A DNA stretch of 39,343 nucleotides from an uncultured Opitutales bacterium (GTDB lineage: Bacteria > Verrucomicrobiota > Verrucomicrobiia > Opitutales > Intestinicryptomonadaceae). Positions 8,321 to 16,351 of this stretch are shown here, piece by piece (within the stretch, counting starts at the first letter, position 1; each line of letters begins with the position of its first letter). The DNA is taken from the NCBI GenBank assembly GCA_944389215.1, contig CALXLN010000024.1, forward strand, positions 1 to 39,343, written 5' to 3'. Both the position numbers and the translations under genes were made by a program. The notes below the pieces were generated by a model that saw nothing but the letters and a program-made list of their open reading frames with translations, did no database searches and was not told where the DNA came from.

Positions 8321-11203
8321 CTATCTATTCAATCCTATTAAAAATTCAACATTTGTTTTTACCTTTTTTAATCTCTGCACCAACATTTCCATCGCGTCGG
8401 CGGCGGGCACACCCTTCATGGCACGCCTCAAAGCATAGATTTTTGTTAGTTCATCCGGGTGGTAAAGCAGTTCCTCTTTGCGAGTTCCGCTTTTTTCTAT
8501 ATTGATAGACGGGAATATGCGTTTATCTGAAAGCGCCCTATCCAAATGCAGTTCCAAGTTTCCGGTGCCTTTGAACTCCTCGAATATGACCTCGTCCATC
8601 TTGCTTCCTGTCTCTATCAATGCGGTTCCGATTATCGTAAGAGAACCTCCGCCCTCAATGTTTCTCGCGGAACCAAAGAATTTTTTCGGTTTTTGAAGTG
8701 CGTTTGCCTCAACACCTCCGGACATTGTCCTGCCGCCGTTTGGCATTAGAGCATTGTAAGCGCGCGCCAAACGGGTTATAGAGTCGAGAAGTATCACCAC
8801 GTCTTTGCCGCATTCAACCATCCTGCGAGCCCTACTTATGACCATTTCAGCGGCGTGTACATGGCTTAGAGCATCCTCGTCAAAAGTCGAGGCTATCACT
8901 TCCGCATCGACGCTGCGCTTGAAATCGGTTACTTCCTCGGGGCGCTCGTCCACGAGCAAAATCATCAAATGCGCATCCGGAGCATTCAGGCGTATAGACT
9001 TCGCCATCCCCTGCATCAACACGGTTTTTCCAGTGCGGGGAGGAGCCACAATGAGCGCCCTTTGTCCGAATCCTATCGGAGTAAGCAAATCGACCGCGCG
9101 CATTGATAAATTATCCCAACCGGCATCGGTTGCCTCCATTATAATTCTGCGCGTGGGATAATACGGAGTCAAATCCGTAAACGGCGTAACATTGCGCGCT
9201 GTTTCCGGATTCCCGCCCATAGCGCTCAAAATTTTCACGGCTATTGGGCAAGATTCTTTTCCGTCTTCGCGCGGCGGCATTGCCAAAGCGCAAATCTCGT
9301 GCCCGCGCTTAAGCGCGTATTTTTCTATAAACATTTGGGGCACGTAAACCGACATTCTGCGAAGCTTGTAGCTGTCGGCTTCAAAAGCTATTGCGCCGCC
9401 AAAGCCATCTTCAAAAACATCCAGGACGCCGTTTACCTTGACAAGTTTCTTATTTTGCGCGGCGTATTTATAGTAGTCTGCAATCAATTCCGACTTTCCC
9501 ACGCCGCGGCGGTAAGCGACGCCCATATCGTCAAAACTTTTCTGGATTTCTTTAGTCTGAAGCCCATAGAGCGCGTCAAAACCGTCCATAGAGCCTATTT
9601 CTCCGACTCCGTCCAGAACCAAAACATCAGAAAGCGCAAAATGTTCTTCAGAAGTTTTTTGGGAAGCGGCGGGCAGATTTTCCGAAGGTGGCTCCGTTTT
9701 CTCGCTTGCAGTCAGGTCGCTTGAAGGAACTTCCAATGTCTCCGGCTGGGAATCAACTTGAGGTTTGGGCGCGTGAACTACATTTGAATCGTTTGCATTT
9801 GCCATCAACTCCCAATACGACATGTCCGATATGCTCTTGCGGCTTGCAATATCGGCAAGCTCCCGCTCTGCGGAAACGATTTCTTCTGGCTCGGATTCAT
9901 TTTTTTCTTTTTCCGGGACATCTTGCCGCGGAGAAGATGCTTCCGGAGATTCCAGATTTGCGCCTGTTTCAGATGCAGTCTCGTCTGTGGGCTCCAAGCC
10001 CAAATTTAAATCGGCGGATACGATGTTTTCAGCGGGCGACTCTGAAAGCGACCCTTGAGAGTCAGCCGCAACTTGACTTGCAGAAATATCTCCGGCGATA
10101 GAAACCCCCAAAAAGGTGCGCGCCAAATACGAATCGAGCGACTCCTGGGATTTTAGGGCATCCCATTCCGGCAGGTCCGCTGGATTCATCAAATCGTCTT
10201 CAGGCGACTGGTTTTGCATCCAGCGCGGCTTGCGTTTTTGTTGCTGCGCCTTGCGGAGATTTTGGGCGTTTTGCTGGTTGTTGCGGTTCTGGTTGTTTGG
10301 CTGGTTGTTTCGGTTATTCTGCTGGTTGCGGTTGTTTGGCTGGTTGCGGTTATTTTGCTGGCTGCCGCGGTTTTGATTGCCCTGCTGGTTGCGGTTGTTT
10401 TGCCAACGGTTATTGCCGCCCTGCCTATTCTGGCCGCCGCCCTGGTTCTGGTTGCGGTTGTTTTGCCAGCGATTGTTGCCGCCCTGCCTGTTTTGGCCGC
10501 CGCCCTGGTTTTGAGAATTCCAACGCTCCCTGCGTTCGCGGTTTCCTTCGTCGGAATCCGAACGCGCAGCAAAAGAATTTTCAGAAGGCGGTTCGGCAGC
10601 GGATTCATCGGCGGATGCGCCGCCGGAATAATCGCCGCTTTCGTCCTCAAACATATCGCGATAGGAATCGGGATTTAAATCCTCATCGCTCGTGGAAAAA
10701 GACGTTGGAATTTCGTCGTCGTCAAAGCTTTTTTCGATTGGCGAGAAATCTGCGTCAGAGTCGGAATCGTTGCGCGGCTCAGGTTCGGAGGGAGCTGCGT
10801 AATACGCGAAATCGTCGCGGGCGTCCTTATGCTCGAAAATCTCTGTCTGCCCGGCGTCGTACTGGGCATCGTCTGGGACATTTTCCTCGTCGCGCCAGAC
10901 AGGGCCGTCTTCGCGCTTTAAAGAAGGTTTTCTGCCGCGCCTCTTTTGTTGTTTGGCAGCTTCAATGATGTCCACAGGAGCCCCGGAAGACTCGCCCTGA
11001 ACTTCCGGAGAGAGCTGCGCGACATCGGGAGTTTCCTGTGTTTTTACTTTTCTAGGCCGCCCGGCGCGTTTTTTCGGCGCGGAATCCTTCGCAGGCTCAG
11101 CGGAAGGCGATTCGGCTTGATTTTTTGGTTTTCTGCCGCGTTTTTTTGGTGCGGCTCGGGCGGCGTCAACAGGTTCGCCGTTGTTTAAGATTTCATCTTC
11201 CAT
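8321..11203 (-). CDS. rho: transcription termination factor Rho with a long low-complexity N-terminal extension
   Basis: Hexameric RNA-dependent ATPase that terminates transcription. The protein has 960 residues against about 420 in E. coli. Residues 1-100 contain three AT-hook-like basic patches ([30 protein letters not shown]). Residues 100-220 are acidic and about 225-325 are N/Q/R/G-rich. About 340-530 is another acidic, disordered-looking stretch. The canonical Rho starts near residue 535, with the Rho-N and OB-fold RNA-binding region ([14 protein letters not shown]). Walker A APPRTGKT lies near residue 720, followed by [15 protein letters not shown], Walker [11 protein letters not shown], the Q/R-loop [15 protein letters not shown] and arginine finger [12 protein letters not shown]. 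The second aromatic residue of the usual RNP1 (DGFGF) is replaced by glycine. The start overlaps the end of coaE by 11 bp, so the two are translationally coupled. Confidence 0.96.
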   Translation of the reverse strand: MEDEILNNGEPVDAARAAPKKRGRKPKNQAESPSAEPAKDSAPKKRAGRPRKVKTQETPDVAQLSPEVQGESSGAPVDIIEAAKQQKRRGRKPSLKREDGPVWRDEENVPDDAQYDAGQTEIFEHKDARDDFAYYAAPSEPEPRNDSDSDADFSPIEKSFDDDEIPTSFSTSDEDLNPDSYRDMFEDESGDYSGGASADESAAEPPSENSFAARSDSDEGNRERRERWNSQNQGGGQNRQGGNNRWQNNRNQNQGGGQNRQGGNNRWQNNRNQQGNQNRGSQQNNRNQPNNRNQQNNRNNQPNNQNRNNQQNAQNLRKAQQQKRKPRWMQNQSPEDDLMNPADLPEWDALKSQESLDSYLARTFLGVSIAGDISASQVAADSQGSLSESPAENIVSADLNLGLEPTDETASETGANLESPEASSPRQDVPEKEKNESEPEEIVSAERELADIASRKSISDMSYWELMANANDSNVVHAPKPQVDSQPETLEVPSSDLTASEKTEPPSENLPAASQKTSEEHFALSDVLVLDGVGEIGSMDGFDALYGLQTKEIQKSFDDMGVAYRRGVGKSELIADYYKYAAQNKKLVKVNGVLDVFEDGFGGAIAFEADSYKLRRMSVYVPQMFIEKYALKRGHEICALAMPPREDGKESCPIAVKILSAMGGNPETARNVTPFTDLTPYYPTRRIIMEATDAGWDNLSMRAVDLLTPIGFGQRALIVAPPRTGKTVLMQGMAKSIRLNAPDAHLMILLVDERPEEVTDFKRSVDAEVIASTFDEDALSHVHAAEMVISRARRMVECGKDVVILLDSITRLARAYNALMPNGGRTMSGGVEANALQKPKKFFGSARNIEGGGSLTIIGTALIETGSKMDEVIFEEFKGTGNLELHLDRALSDKRIFPSINIEKSGTRKEELLYHPDELTKIYALRRAMKGVPAADAMEMLVQRLKKVKTNVEFLIGLNR
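10385..10510 (-). repeat. two tandem 63-bp units inside the Rho N/Q-rich region
   Basis: Units 10385-10447 and 10448-10510 are near-identical 63-bp tandem copies. Being a multiple of three, each encodes 21 residues including [16 protein letters not shown], so the reading frame is kept. Shorter Q/N/R-rich degenerate units continue toward 10230. Confidence 0.8.
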
Positions 11204-11834
11204 ATTTTTTTAAACGGTATAATACAAGAGCCGTCTGTTTTTGCAAAAATTCGAAATCGGTTTCGTTAAACAGAACGATATCGGCCTTTGCGGCTTTTAT
11301 TTCAGACGGAATTTGAAACGCGTCGCGGGAGGCTATCTGCTCCAAAGCCATTCCCCGATTCTCGAGGCGCTTTATGCGAAGCTCGTTGCTACAATAGACA
11401 CAAATGCAGACATCGAATTTTTTTTCAAGACTTTTTTCGTACAGCAAAGGCACTTCTACCGCTACAATAGGAATTCCGCAATCGGCGCCGTTTTCCTTTT
11501 TGGCTATTTCTTCAGCTTTCTCCTCCCACATTTTTTCAATCGCCGGATGAAGGATTTTTTCCAGACCTTCAAGCAGCACGGAATTGGAAAATACTTTTTT
11601 GGCGATAACATCCCTGCGCGGAAATCCCGTAGTTTTATCGTAAGAATCTTCCCCCAACAGGCTTTTGACGGCGGTTTGAACGTTGCAATCAACTTCCAAA
11701 GCCTTGTGGCAAAGTTTGTCGGCGTCGAGAACTTCCACCCCCATATCTTTGAGAACTTGCACCGCCGCGCTTTTACCGCAGCCCATACCGCCGGTAATAG
11801 CAACCTTGAGGCATTTATTTTTCGGATTTAACAT
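11193..11834 (-). CDS. coaE: dephospho-CoA kinase
   Basis: Last enzyme of coenzyme A synthesis: phosphorylates the 3' hydroxyl of dephospho-CoA with ATP in the cytoplasm. Counting from the ATG at 11834, the P-loop GGMGCGKS is at residues 15-22, followed by the conserved [11 protein letters not shown], the ILHPAI motif and VPLLYE. The length of about 213 residues fits the family. An in-frame ATG at 11876 would add 14 residues (MLRQGDCGTAVVKF) not typical of the family, so 11834 is preferred, although neither start has a clear ribosome site. The 3' end overlaps the rho start by 11 bp. Confidence 0.92.
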   Translation of the reverse strand: MLNPKNKCLKVAITGGMGCGKSAAVQVLKDMGVEVLDADKLCHKALEVDCNVQTAVKSLLGEDSYDKTTGFPRRDVIAKKVFSNSVLLEGLEKILHPAIEKMWEEKAEEIAKKENGADCGIPIVAVEVPLLYEKSLEKKFDVCICVYCSNELRIKRLENRGMALEQIASRDAFQIPSEIKAAKADIVLFNETDFEFLQKQTALVLYRLKKYGR

Positions 11835-11965
11835 AAATTTTACAACCGCAGTTCCGCAATCGCCTTGCCTGAGCATTCGCCCGGTTCACCCCCGGAGAAA
11901 ACTTTTCTTTAAACTGCGTAATATATCCGCCTGCCGGCAAAAGCGCAGGGACAAAGTCGCGGGCC

Positions 11966-12559
11966 CTACACCGTCTTCTTGTGCTGCTCTTTCAGGAAGT
12001 CCCGAGTCTGGCGTTTTATCTTCTTCAATTTAGGCTCTATTTTAAAAAGCTGTTTTTGGGAGAGATGGTCGACGAAACATATGCCGGACAAATGGTCGTT
12101 CTCGTGCTGCACGCAACGCGCAAACAATCCTTCGCAAACAAGTTCGTGCCCTATTCCGTCCGTATCAAAGTAGCGCATTTTCACCATTGCGCTTCGTTCC
12201 ACTTCCGCAAAGACTCCCGGAAAAGAAAGACACCCTTCTTCGGCTATTTCGACATATTCGCCTATTTCCTCCACTTCGGGATTCACCGCGACAAGCGGCA
12301 TCGCCAAATCCAAAGGCAGCTCTTTGCCGTCTAAAGTGAAGACACAGGGAACATCAGTATTCACTCTTTGGCGCATATCTATGGCAAATACCTTCTTTGA
12401 AATTCCTATCTGCGGAGCGGCTAATCCAAGCCCCTTTTCCTCGTACATAGTATCAACCAAATCCGCCGCGAGTTGTTTTAGCTCGCCGTCAAAATTGGAT
12501 ACTTCTTCCGTTTTCTCCTTCAGGATTTTTTCGCCAAACTTTGTAACCCTGCGATTCAT
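11966..12559 (-). CDS. def: peptide deformylase
   Basis: Metalloenzyme that removes the N-terminal formyl group from nascent proteins at the ribosome. The 197-residue length is normal. All three diagnostic motifs are present: GLGLAAPQIG (residues 43-52), EGCLS (108-112) and HENDH (152-156). The cysteine and two histidines of these motifs bind the metal, and the glutamate is catalytic. The start MNRRVTKFGEKILKE is standard. It precedes coaE by about 130 bp and follows a small unknown gene by 24 bp on the same strand. The usual partner fmt is not adjacent here. Confidence 0.96.
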   Translation of the reverse strand: MNRRVTKFGEKILKEKTEEVSNFDGELKQLAADLVDTMYEEKGLGLAAPQIGISKKVFAIDMRQRVNTDVPCVFTLDGKELPLDLAMPLVAVNPEVEEIGEYVEIAEEGCLSFPGVFAEVERSAMVKMRYFDTDGIGHELVCEGLFARCVQHENDHLSGICFVDHLSQKQLFKIEPKLKKIKRQTRDFLKEQHKKTV

Positions 12560-12583
12560 ACAATAAAAAGATGCGCAACGCCC

Positions 12584-13045
12584 TTAAAACTCTTCCCGCT
12601 TGTCCTCGCGCGGAACTTTTCCATTTGTGGTTATTAACAGTACGGGTTCTTTTGTTTTGACCCAAACTTTATGTTCTTTGTAAACTTTTGCCGAACCGAA
12701 TTCGCAGGCTTCTGCGACAGTTTTAATCGGCAGACGGCGTCCTTTGGGCGTTATATTGAAATCGTAAACGCCCTTATAAAGGCGCTCTATCGCCGTTTGC
12801 GGAGCTTCGTCTTCCGGAATTTGCACAACCCAGCCGCTGTATTCAAAACCGGTTTCCTTTATTTTTCCGTACGGGTCGTTCACAATCATTACAAATTGTT
12901 TTTTACACGGCGGCTCTTTTTTTTCGCCGTCGTCCTTAGCTTTTGACTCGAAATTTATATCCTCTATTATTTGCGCTATCTTGCGGGCGTCAAGCTCCGC
13001 GCGCTGAAGTATGACTTTAACCAACTCTATATCAACTTTTGCCAT
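12584..13045 (-). CDS. conserved-looking hypothetical protein, 153 residues
   Basis: I do not recognise the family. The frame is open further upstream, but that extension crosses the 43-bp tandem repeats and reads like non-coding DNA, so MAKVDIELVKVILQRAELD at 13045 is taken as the start (an ATG 9 bp earlier is possible). The N-terminal 35 residues form a likely amphipathic helix, followed by a charged linker (DDGEKKEPPCKK). A compact alpha/beta region comes next (QFVMIVNDPYGKI, YSGWVVQIPEDEAPQTAIERLYKGVYDFN). The protein ends in a strand-rich tail with a charged C-terminus. There is no signal peptide, so it is probably cytoplasmic. It sits 24 bp before def and is probably the first gene of that operon. 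Confidence 0.7.
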   Translation of the reverse strand: MAKVDIELVKVILQRAELDARKIAQIIEDINFESKAKDDGEKKEPPCKKQFVMIVNDPYGKIKETGFEYSGWVVQIPEDEAPQTAIERLYKGVYDFNITPKGRRLPIKTVAEACEFGSAKVYKEHKVWVKTKEPVLLITTNGKVPREDKREEF

Positions 13046-13149
13046 ACTAGACATCAAATAGCATAGATTTTTTAAGTCCAGAATAAATTTTGCCGTACAA
13101 TCGAAAGTTATCCAAGCCACAATTCCTAACCGCCCGGAAAAACTGCGCC

Positions 13150-13276
13150 AATTTCCACACGCGCGGGAAATAAACGCCTCCACCGCAATAATATTTCAAC
13201 ACGTGCGATAAATAGCAACATTTCCCCGCAATAGTATTTCCACACGCGCGATAAATAGCCGCTCTCACCGCAAGAG
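13150..13276. repeat. three tandem ~43-bp degenerate repeats
   Basis: Units lie at 13150-13190 (41 bp), 13191-13233 (43 bp) and 13234-13276 (43 bp). They share a core of the form ATTTCCACACGCGCGATAAA followed by a variable stretch and CACCGCAA. They sit between the def-operon start and the terminator of the PEP-CTERM gene. The period is not a multiple of three, so they are not a coding repeat. Confidence 0.8.
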
Positions 13277-13378
13277 TCCCGCGGCGGCTTTAACCGCGCC
13301 CGCAAAAAGAATAAAAACGCCCGCTCCTAAACGCCATCCTGCGCGCGAAAAAGTTTTTTTGCCGCGATATTAAAACAA

Positions 13379-13412
13379 AAAAAGAGTCCGCACACCCGCG
13401 CGGACTCTTTTT
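13379..13412 (-). terminator. strong intrinsic terminator after the PEP-CTERM gene
   Basis: A perfect 13-bp stem (arms 13379-13391 and 13400-13412, core GAGTCCGC/GCGGACTC) with an 8-base loop. On the minus strand it is followed by a long T tract broken by one G, 16 bp after the stop codon at 13428. The plus-strand side also has a T run within the stem, so it may act in both directions. Confidence 0.9.
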
Positions 13413-13427
13413 CATAAAAATCTTAAA

Positions 13428-15185
13428 TTACTTGCGGCGGCGCAAGACAGCCAAAGCCAACGCGAGAATTCCAAATACTCCCGCCACTTCCGCAGGTTCC
13501 GGAACTGCGATGGCGTTGAGCCAATAGCCGTCCGAATCGTCCTCTCCGTTTACGAATTTCAAGTAAAACGAACCTTCTTCATAGCCGTCGGCTTTTATGT
13601 TTTCGAGATTGTCTTCGGAATACACGCCCGTCTTGGAGTCGATAGAACCGGCGCGCAACCCGGTTATCCGAACAGTGTCGTTTTTAAATCCTTCGAATAT
13701 CAATGTGCAGCCGTCGGTGAGATAGCCGCCGAAACCGTCAGTCTCAGCAGTCAGCGTGCCCAAGTCCAGAAGATTGCAGTTTTCGCCTATTACAACCGTA
13801 ACGGTAGTAGTTGACGTTGAACCGGGAGTTGAGCGCGGAGCAAAGCAAAAACCTTTTAGCGCGTTGTCTGCATTAAATTCAATGCGCTGGTTACCTGCCC
13901 AGAGCCAGATTAAAGAATCGCTGGATTTGCCTCCCTCCGACACCAAAATGCTGTTTGAGCCGTTTAAAACCAGCTGCGCGCTGCCCGCCATTCTAAGATG
14001 CCTTGAAGTGATAATCTGGCCGCCGTCTTCAATTATCATCTTGGCGTTGTTGTTTATATTTACGTCGCGGTAGAAATCTTTTCCACCTCCCGATACAGAA
14101 GCCATTAGTTTCCCATTTGAGCCGATTCTCAGCAATCCGCCGCCGTTTACAACTATGTCGTCGATTTCACTATAGTTAGTTTTATTTAGAAATTGCGACA
14201 AACGCTCGACTCTGTACGTGCCGTTTATTTCGGCATATCCGCCTTCGTTTACGACCAAAGTTCCGCTTTTAACGTCAGTGCCCTCGGCGACGGTCAAATT
14301 ACTGCCGCTTCCAACATATGTGCGATACACATTCAATTGCGCATTTGGATTTAACGTAACGTTTGCACCGGAATAAGTTACGTCTTTTGCGGTAAGCACG
14401 GCAGTATCGGCAAAAGAAACGTCAACATTTGTAAAATTGATATTCTTATATGGGGTATCAGCGGTGCCGTCGGACGCAAGCAAAGTTCCCGCCTGATGGT
14501 ATGTGGAATAATTTGCATCGTCCACGCGCAATCCTCTTACATTGAGATTTTCCGTGGTATTCAATGTAGCCTCGGTATCCAAGACAAAATGCTTGTAAAA
14601 AATCTTGCCGGTATCGGAGCGCCTGTCTGAATTGCTATAAAGGTCTATCTGCAAAGTATTCTGGCCGATAGCATCGCTCTTTGTCAGGTTTACAGTTCCA
14701 TTGCGTATCGTCATTGTGCCGTCTTTGTTATGTTGGCGCATAGTAATGGCTCTGTAGACGGTTCCATCCAAATCTGGTTTTTGACCTAGTGATTCGTCGT
14801 ACTTAACGTCGATTGTAAGGCTTTGGTCGGTATATATGCCGTCTTCGCCTTCCATTCTTATCTCCATATCGACCGCACCGCCTCCGGGAGTAAGGAGCCC
14901 GCGAAAAGTGTATTGACCGTCAACTATAATTGATTCCGGCGTAAAAGCCACAAAATCCGAAGACGTGGGCTTATCAGTAGTATAAACTGCAGTCCATGCG
15001 CCGTGTTCGACACCTTCGTCATCCGTCCAAGGATCCCTGCCGGTCAGAGCCCAGCCGTCTTGGCTAAGATAAGGCGTTACATGCCCGTCGGCGTCCTTGC
15101 CGGTAAATTCGTATTCAAAAGTAACAGCGCTTGCAGCTTGCGCAGCGCAGAATAATAAAAGCAACACATTAGAATAATATTTCAT
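13428..15185 (-). CDS. secreted PEP-CTERM sorting-domain protein with beta-helix-like passenger
   Basis: A 585-residue exported protein. Residues 1-20 are a signal peptide (LLLLFCAAQAASA, cleavage before VTFEYEF). The C-terminus is a textbook PEP-CTERM signal: VPEPAE, a hydrophobic segment (GVFGILALALAVL) and a final RRRK. Exosortase/XrtA-type enzymes process such signals, and the protein is then usually linked to the cell surface or matrix. The passenger is rich in G, N, T and S with repeated strand-turn units (VNEGGYAEINGTYRVE, VNGGGLLRIGSNGKL, MIIEDGGQIITSRHLRMAG), as in autotransporter-like beta-helices. No enzymatic motif is visible. It is a single-gene unit bounded by a strong terminator, with an AT-rich upstream region. 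No exosortase is in the window. Confidence 0.92.
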   Translation of the reverse strand: MKYYSNVLLLLFCAAQAASAVTFEYEFTGKDADGHVTPYLSQDGWALTGRDPWTDDEGVEHGAWTAVYTTDKPTSSDFVAFTPESIIVDGQYTFRGLLTPGGGAVDMEIRMEGEDGIYTDQSLTIDVKYDESLGQKPDLDGTVYRAITMRQHNKDGTMTIRNGTVNLTKSDAIGQNTLQIDLYSNSDRRSDTGKIFYKHFVLDTEATLNTTENLNVRGLRVDDANYSTYHQAGTLLASDGTADTPYKNINFTNVDVSFADTAVLTAKDVTYSGANVTLNPNAQLNVYRTYVGSGSNLTVAEGTDVKSGTLVVNEGGYAEINGTYRVERLSQFLNKTNYSEIDDIVVNGGGLLRIGSNGKLMASVSGGGKDFYRDVNINNNAKMIIEDGGQIITSRHLRMAGSAQLVLNGSNSILVSEGGKSSDSLIWLWAGNQRIEFNADNALKGFCFAPRSTPGSTSTTTVTVVIGENCNLLDLGTLTAETDGFGGYLTDGCTLIFEGFKNDTVRITGLRAGSIDSKTGVYSEDNLENIKADGYEEGSFYLKFVNGEDDSDGYWLNAIAVPEPAEVAGVFGILALALAVLRRRK

Positions 15186-15193
15186 ATTAAAAT

Positions 15194-15463
15194 CTAATCT
15201 TTTCTTATGTATGGGGGGAATAAAATACAGTTATAGAAATCCTTTTCTTCAACAGTTATATCATTTAGTTTATATGTCAATAAATTATTGTCTATTTTAA
15301 ATTTATTTTCAATGCAATAACTAATAGACAAAAATCCATAAATCTCTGTTCCCCAACCGGAATTATACAAAGTTTCAACTGTTTGTACCCCAACCGGCTT
15401 AAATTTTGTAAAAATCTTACGATGTACATTTTGTCCCGTTGGGGATTTAAAGTAATTTTTCAT
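15194..15463 (-). CDS. doubtful small ORF in an AT-rich island
   Basis: An 89-residue open frame starting MKNYFKSPTGQNVHRK and ending 8 bp before the PEP-CTERM start. It is rich in K, N, Y, F and I, and its DNA is clearly more AT-rich than the genes around it. No family is recognised and no ribosome site is seen. Its sequence includes the three CCCCAAC motifs and lies opposite a plus-strand terminator, so the region may instead be a non-coding plus-strand RNA or an untranslated leader. Confidence 0.25.
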   Translation of the reverse strand: MKNYFKSPTGQNVHRKIFTKFKPVGVQTVETLYNSGWGTEIYGFLSISYCIENKFKIDNNLLTYKLNDITVEEKDFYNCILFPPYIRKD

Positions 15464-15503
15464 AGAGAACCAAGTCTCAAGGGCAACCTTGAGGCTTTTT
15501 TTT
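15351..15503 (+). promoter_or_regulatory. candidate structured leader or small RNA on the plus strand
   Basis: CCCCAACCGG occurs at 15351-15360 and again at 15388-15397. The near-complement CCCGTTGGGG is at 15435-15444 and can pair with either copy (7 bp plus 2 bp past one mismatch). A strong GNRA-loop terminator follows at 15472-15503. Two competing partners for one strand, followed by a terminator and then a gene at 15569, is the layout of an attenuator or riboswitch-like leader. A free-standing small RNA is equally possible. No known riboswitch class was recognised. Confidence 0.35.
15472..15503 (+). terminator. plus-strand intrinsic terminator with GCAA tetraloop and no plus-strand gene before it
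   Basis: An 11-bp stem containing one G-U pair (arms 15472-15482 and 15487-15497) closes a GCAA tetraloop. It runs into an eight-T tract at 15496-15503. The minus strand has no T tract after the hairpin, so the signal is for plus-strand transcription. Confidence 0.75.
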
Positions 15504-15568
15504 GAGCGAAAATACGTCGAAAAAGATTGTAAAAAACGCGCGATTCAAAAATATAAAGGATGCGGATT

Positions 15569-16351
15569 ATGTACGACTTTAAACATATTGTAGTGGACGG
15601 TTGGAATGTAATACATTCGCATCGCAAATTAAAAAAGCTTTTGACGGGCGGCTGCCAAGACGCCGCGCGGGCGGAGCTTTCAAACATGCTGGCGCCGCTC
15701 CACGATTTTGGGGGCGCCCGGGTTACAATAGTCTACGACGGAACAGGAAACGACATATCTATCGTGCGCAAGAACGAAATTCTGACATTTTCCGAAGTTT
15801 TTACGCCGTCAAACATGACCGCCGACGAATTGATAGAACAATTGTGCGCTACATCAAAAAATCCCGACAGAATTCTCGTCGTATCGCGCGACAATCTGCT
15901 CCGCCTAACGGCGTCGAGTTTCGGCGCACTTTCCGTAACGCCCGAACAGATTTTTGAATGGTCTTCTTCTGCTTCTAACAATCTGCACGACACAACCGAA
16001 ACAAATAATAAAAAAGCGGAAAAAGAATGGAAAGATTCCGGCCCGCTGTCGAAATTGGACGACTTGGCGTTGGATATAAACAAAGTCCGCAAATCCGCAC
16101 TGGTTTCAAGACATTTAAAAAAAGCCTTAAAACGCGCGGCAATCGCCGAAGCCCGGGGCGGAAAAATCGGCGCAAGCCGCGCAAAGCCTTCCCCTTCCCG
16201 TCCAACATCTTCCGCCCAAATCCGCAGCGGCAATCTAACGCTAAAGAGTTTCGACGGGCTTGAAAAAGCTGTTAAACTCCCCAAGCAGACAATGATCCCG
16301 CGGGTAGCCGCTCGGATGAGCCGCAACGATGCTGGCAAGAAAAAATCCTGA
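15569..16351 (+). CDS. YacP-like NYN (PIN-fold) domain protein, probable ribonuclease
   Basis: The N-terminal 140 residues are an NYN/YacP-type domain, a PIN-like fold found in RNases such as Bacillus Rae1. The acidic pattern is visible: HIVVDGWNVIH at the start, VTIVYDGTGND, the TADELIEQL segment and DRILVVSRDNLLR. After about residue 140 comes a charged, helical, then lysine/arginine-rich tail that could bind RNA or the ribosome. Four codons upstream there is another ATG (15560), but AAGGA overlaps it and is correctly spaced for the ATG at 15569, so that start is preferred. The gene stands alone, 66 bp after the plus-strand terminator, which may control it. Confidence 0.82.
   Translation: MYDFKHIVVDGWNVIHSHRKLKKLLTGGCQDAARAELSNMLAPLHDFGGARVTIVYDGTGNDISIVRKNEILTFSEVFTPSNMTADELIEQLCATSKNPDRILVVSRDNLLRLTASSFGALSVTPEQIFEWSSSASNNLHDTTETNNKKAEKEWKDSGPLSKLDDLALDINKVRKSALVSRHLKKALKRAAIAEARGGKIGASRAKPSPSRPTSSAQIRSGNLTLKSFDGLEKAVKLPKQTMIPRVAARMSRNDAGKKKS

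Noticed and set aside
10189..10678. Long hydrophobic or Ala/Thr-rich frames across the N/Q-rich part of rho
   Set aside because: They are by-products of the low-complexity codons of rho read in other frames.
13047..13268. Minus-strand 73-residue frame across the tandem repeats
   Set aside because: The repeat period (41-43 bp) is not a multiple of three, so the frame shifts between units, and the sequence has no family resemblance.
13150..13276. CRISPR array
   Set aside because: Three imperfect units with no constant repeat and unique spacers, and no cas genes in the window.
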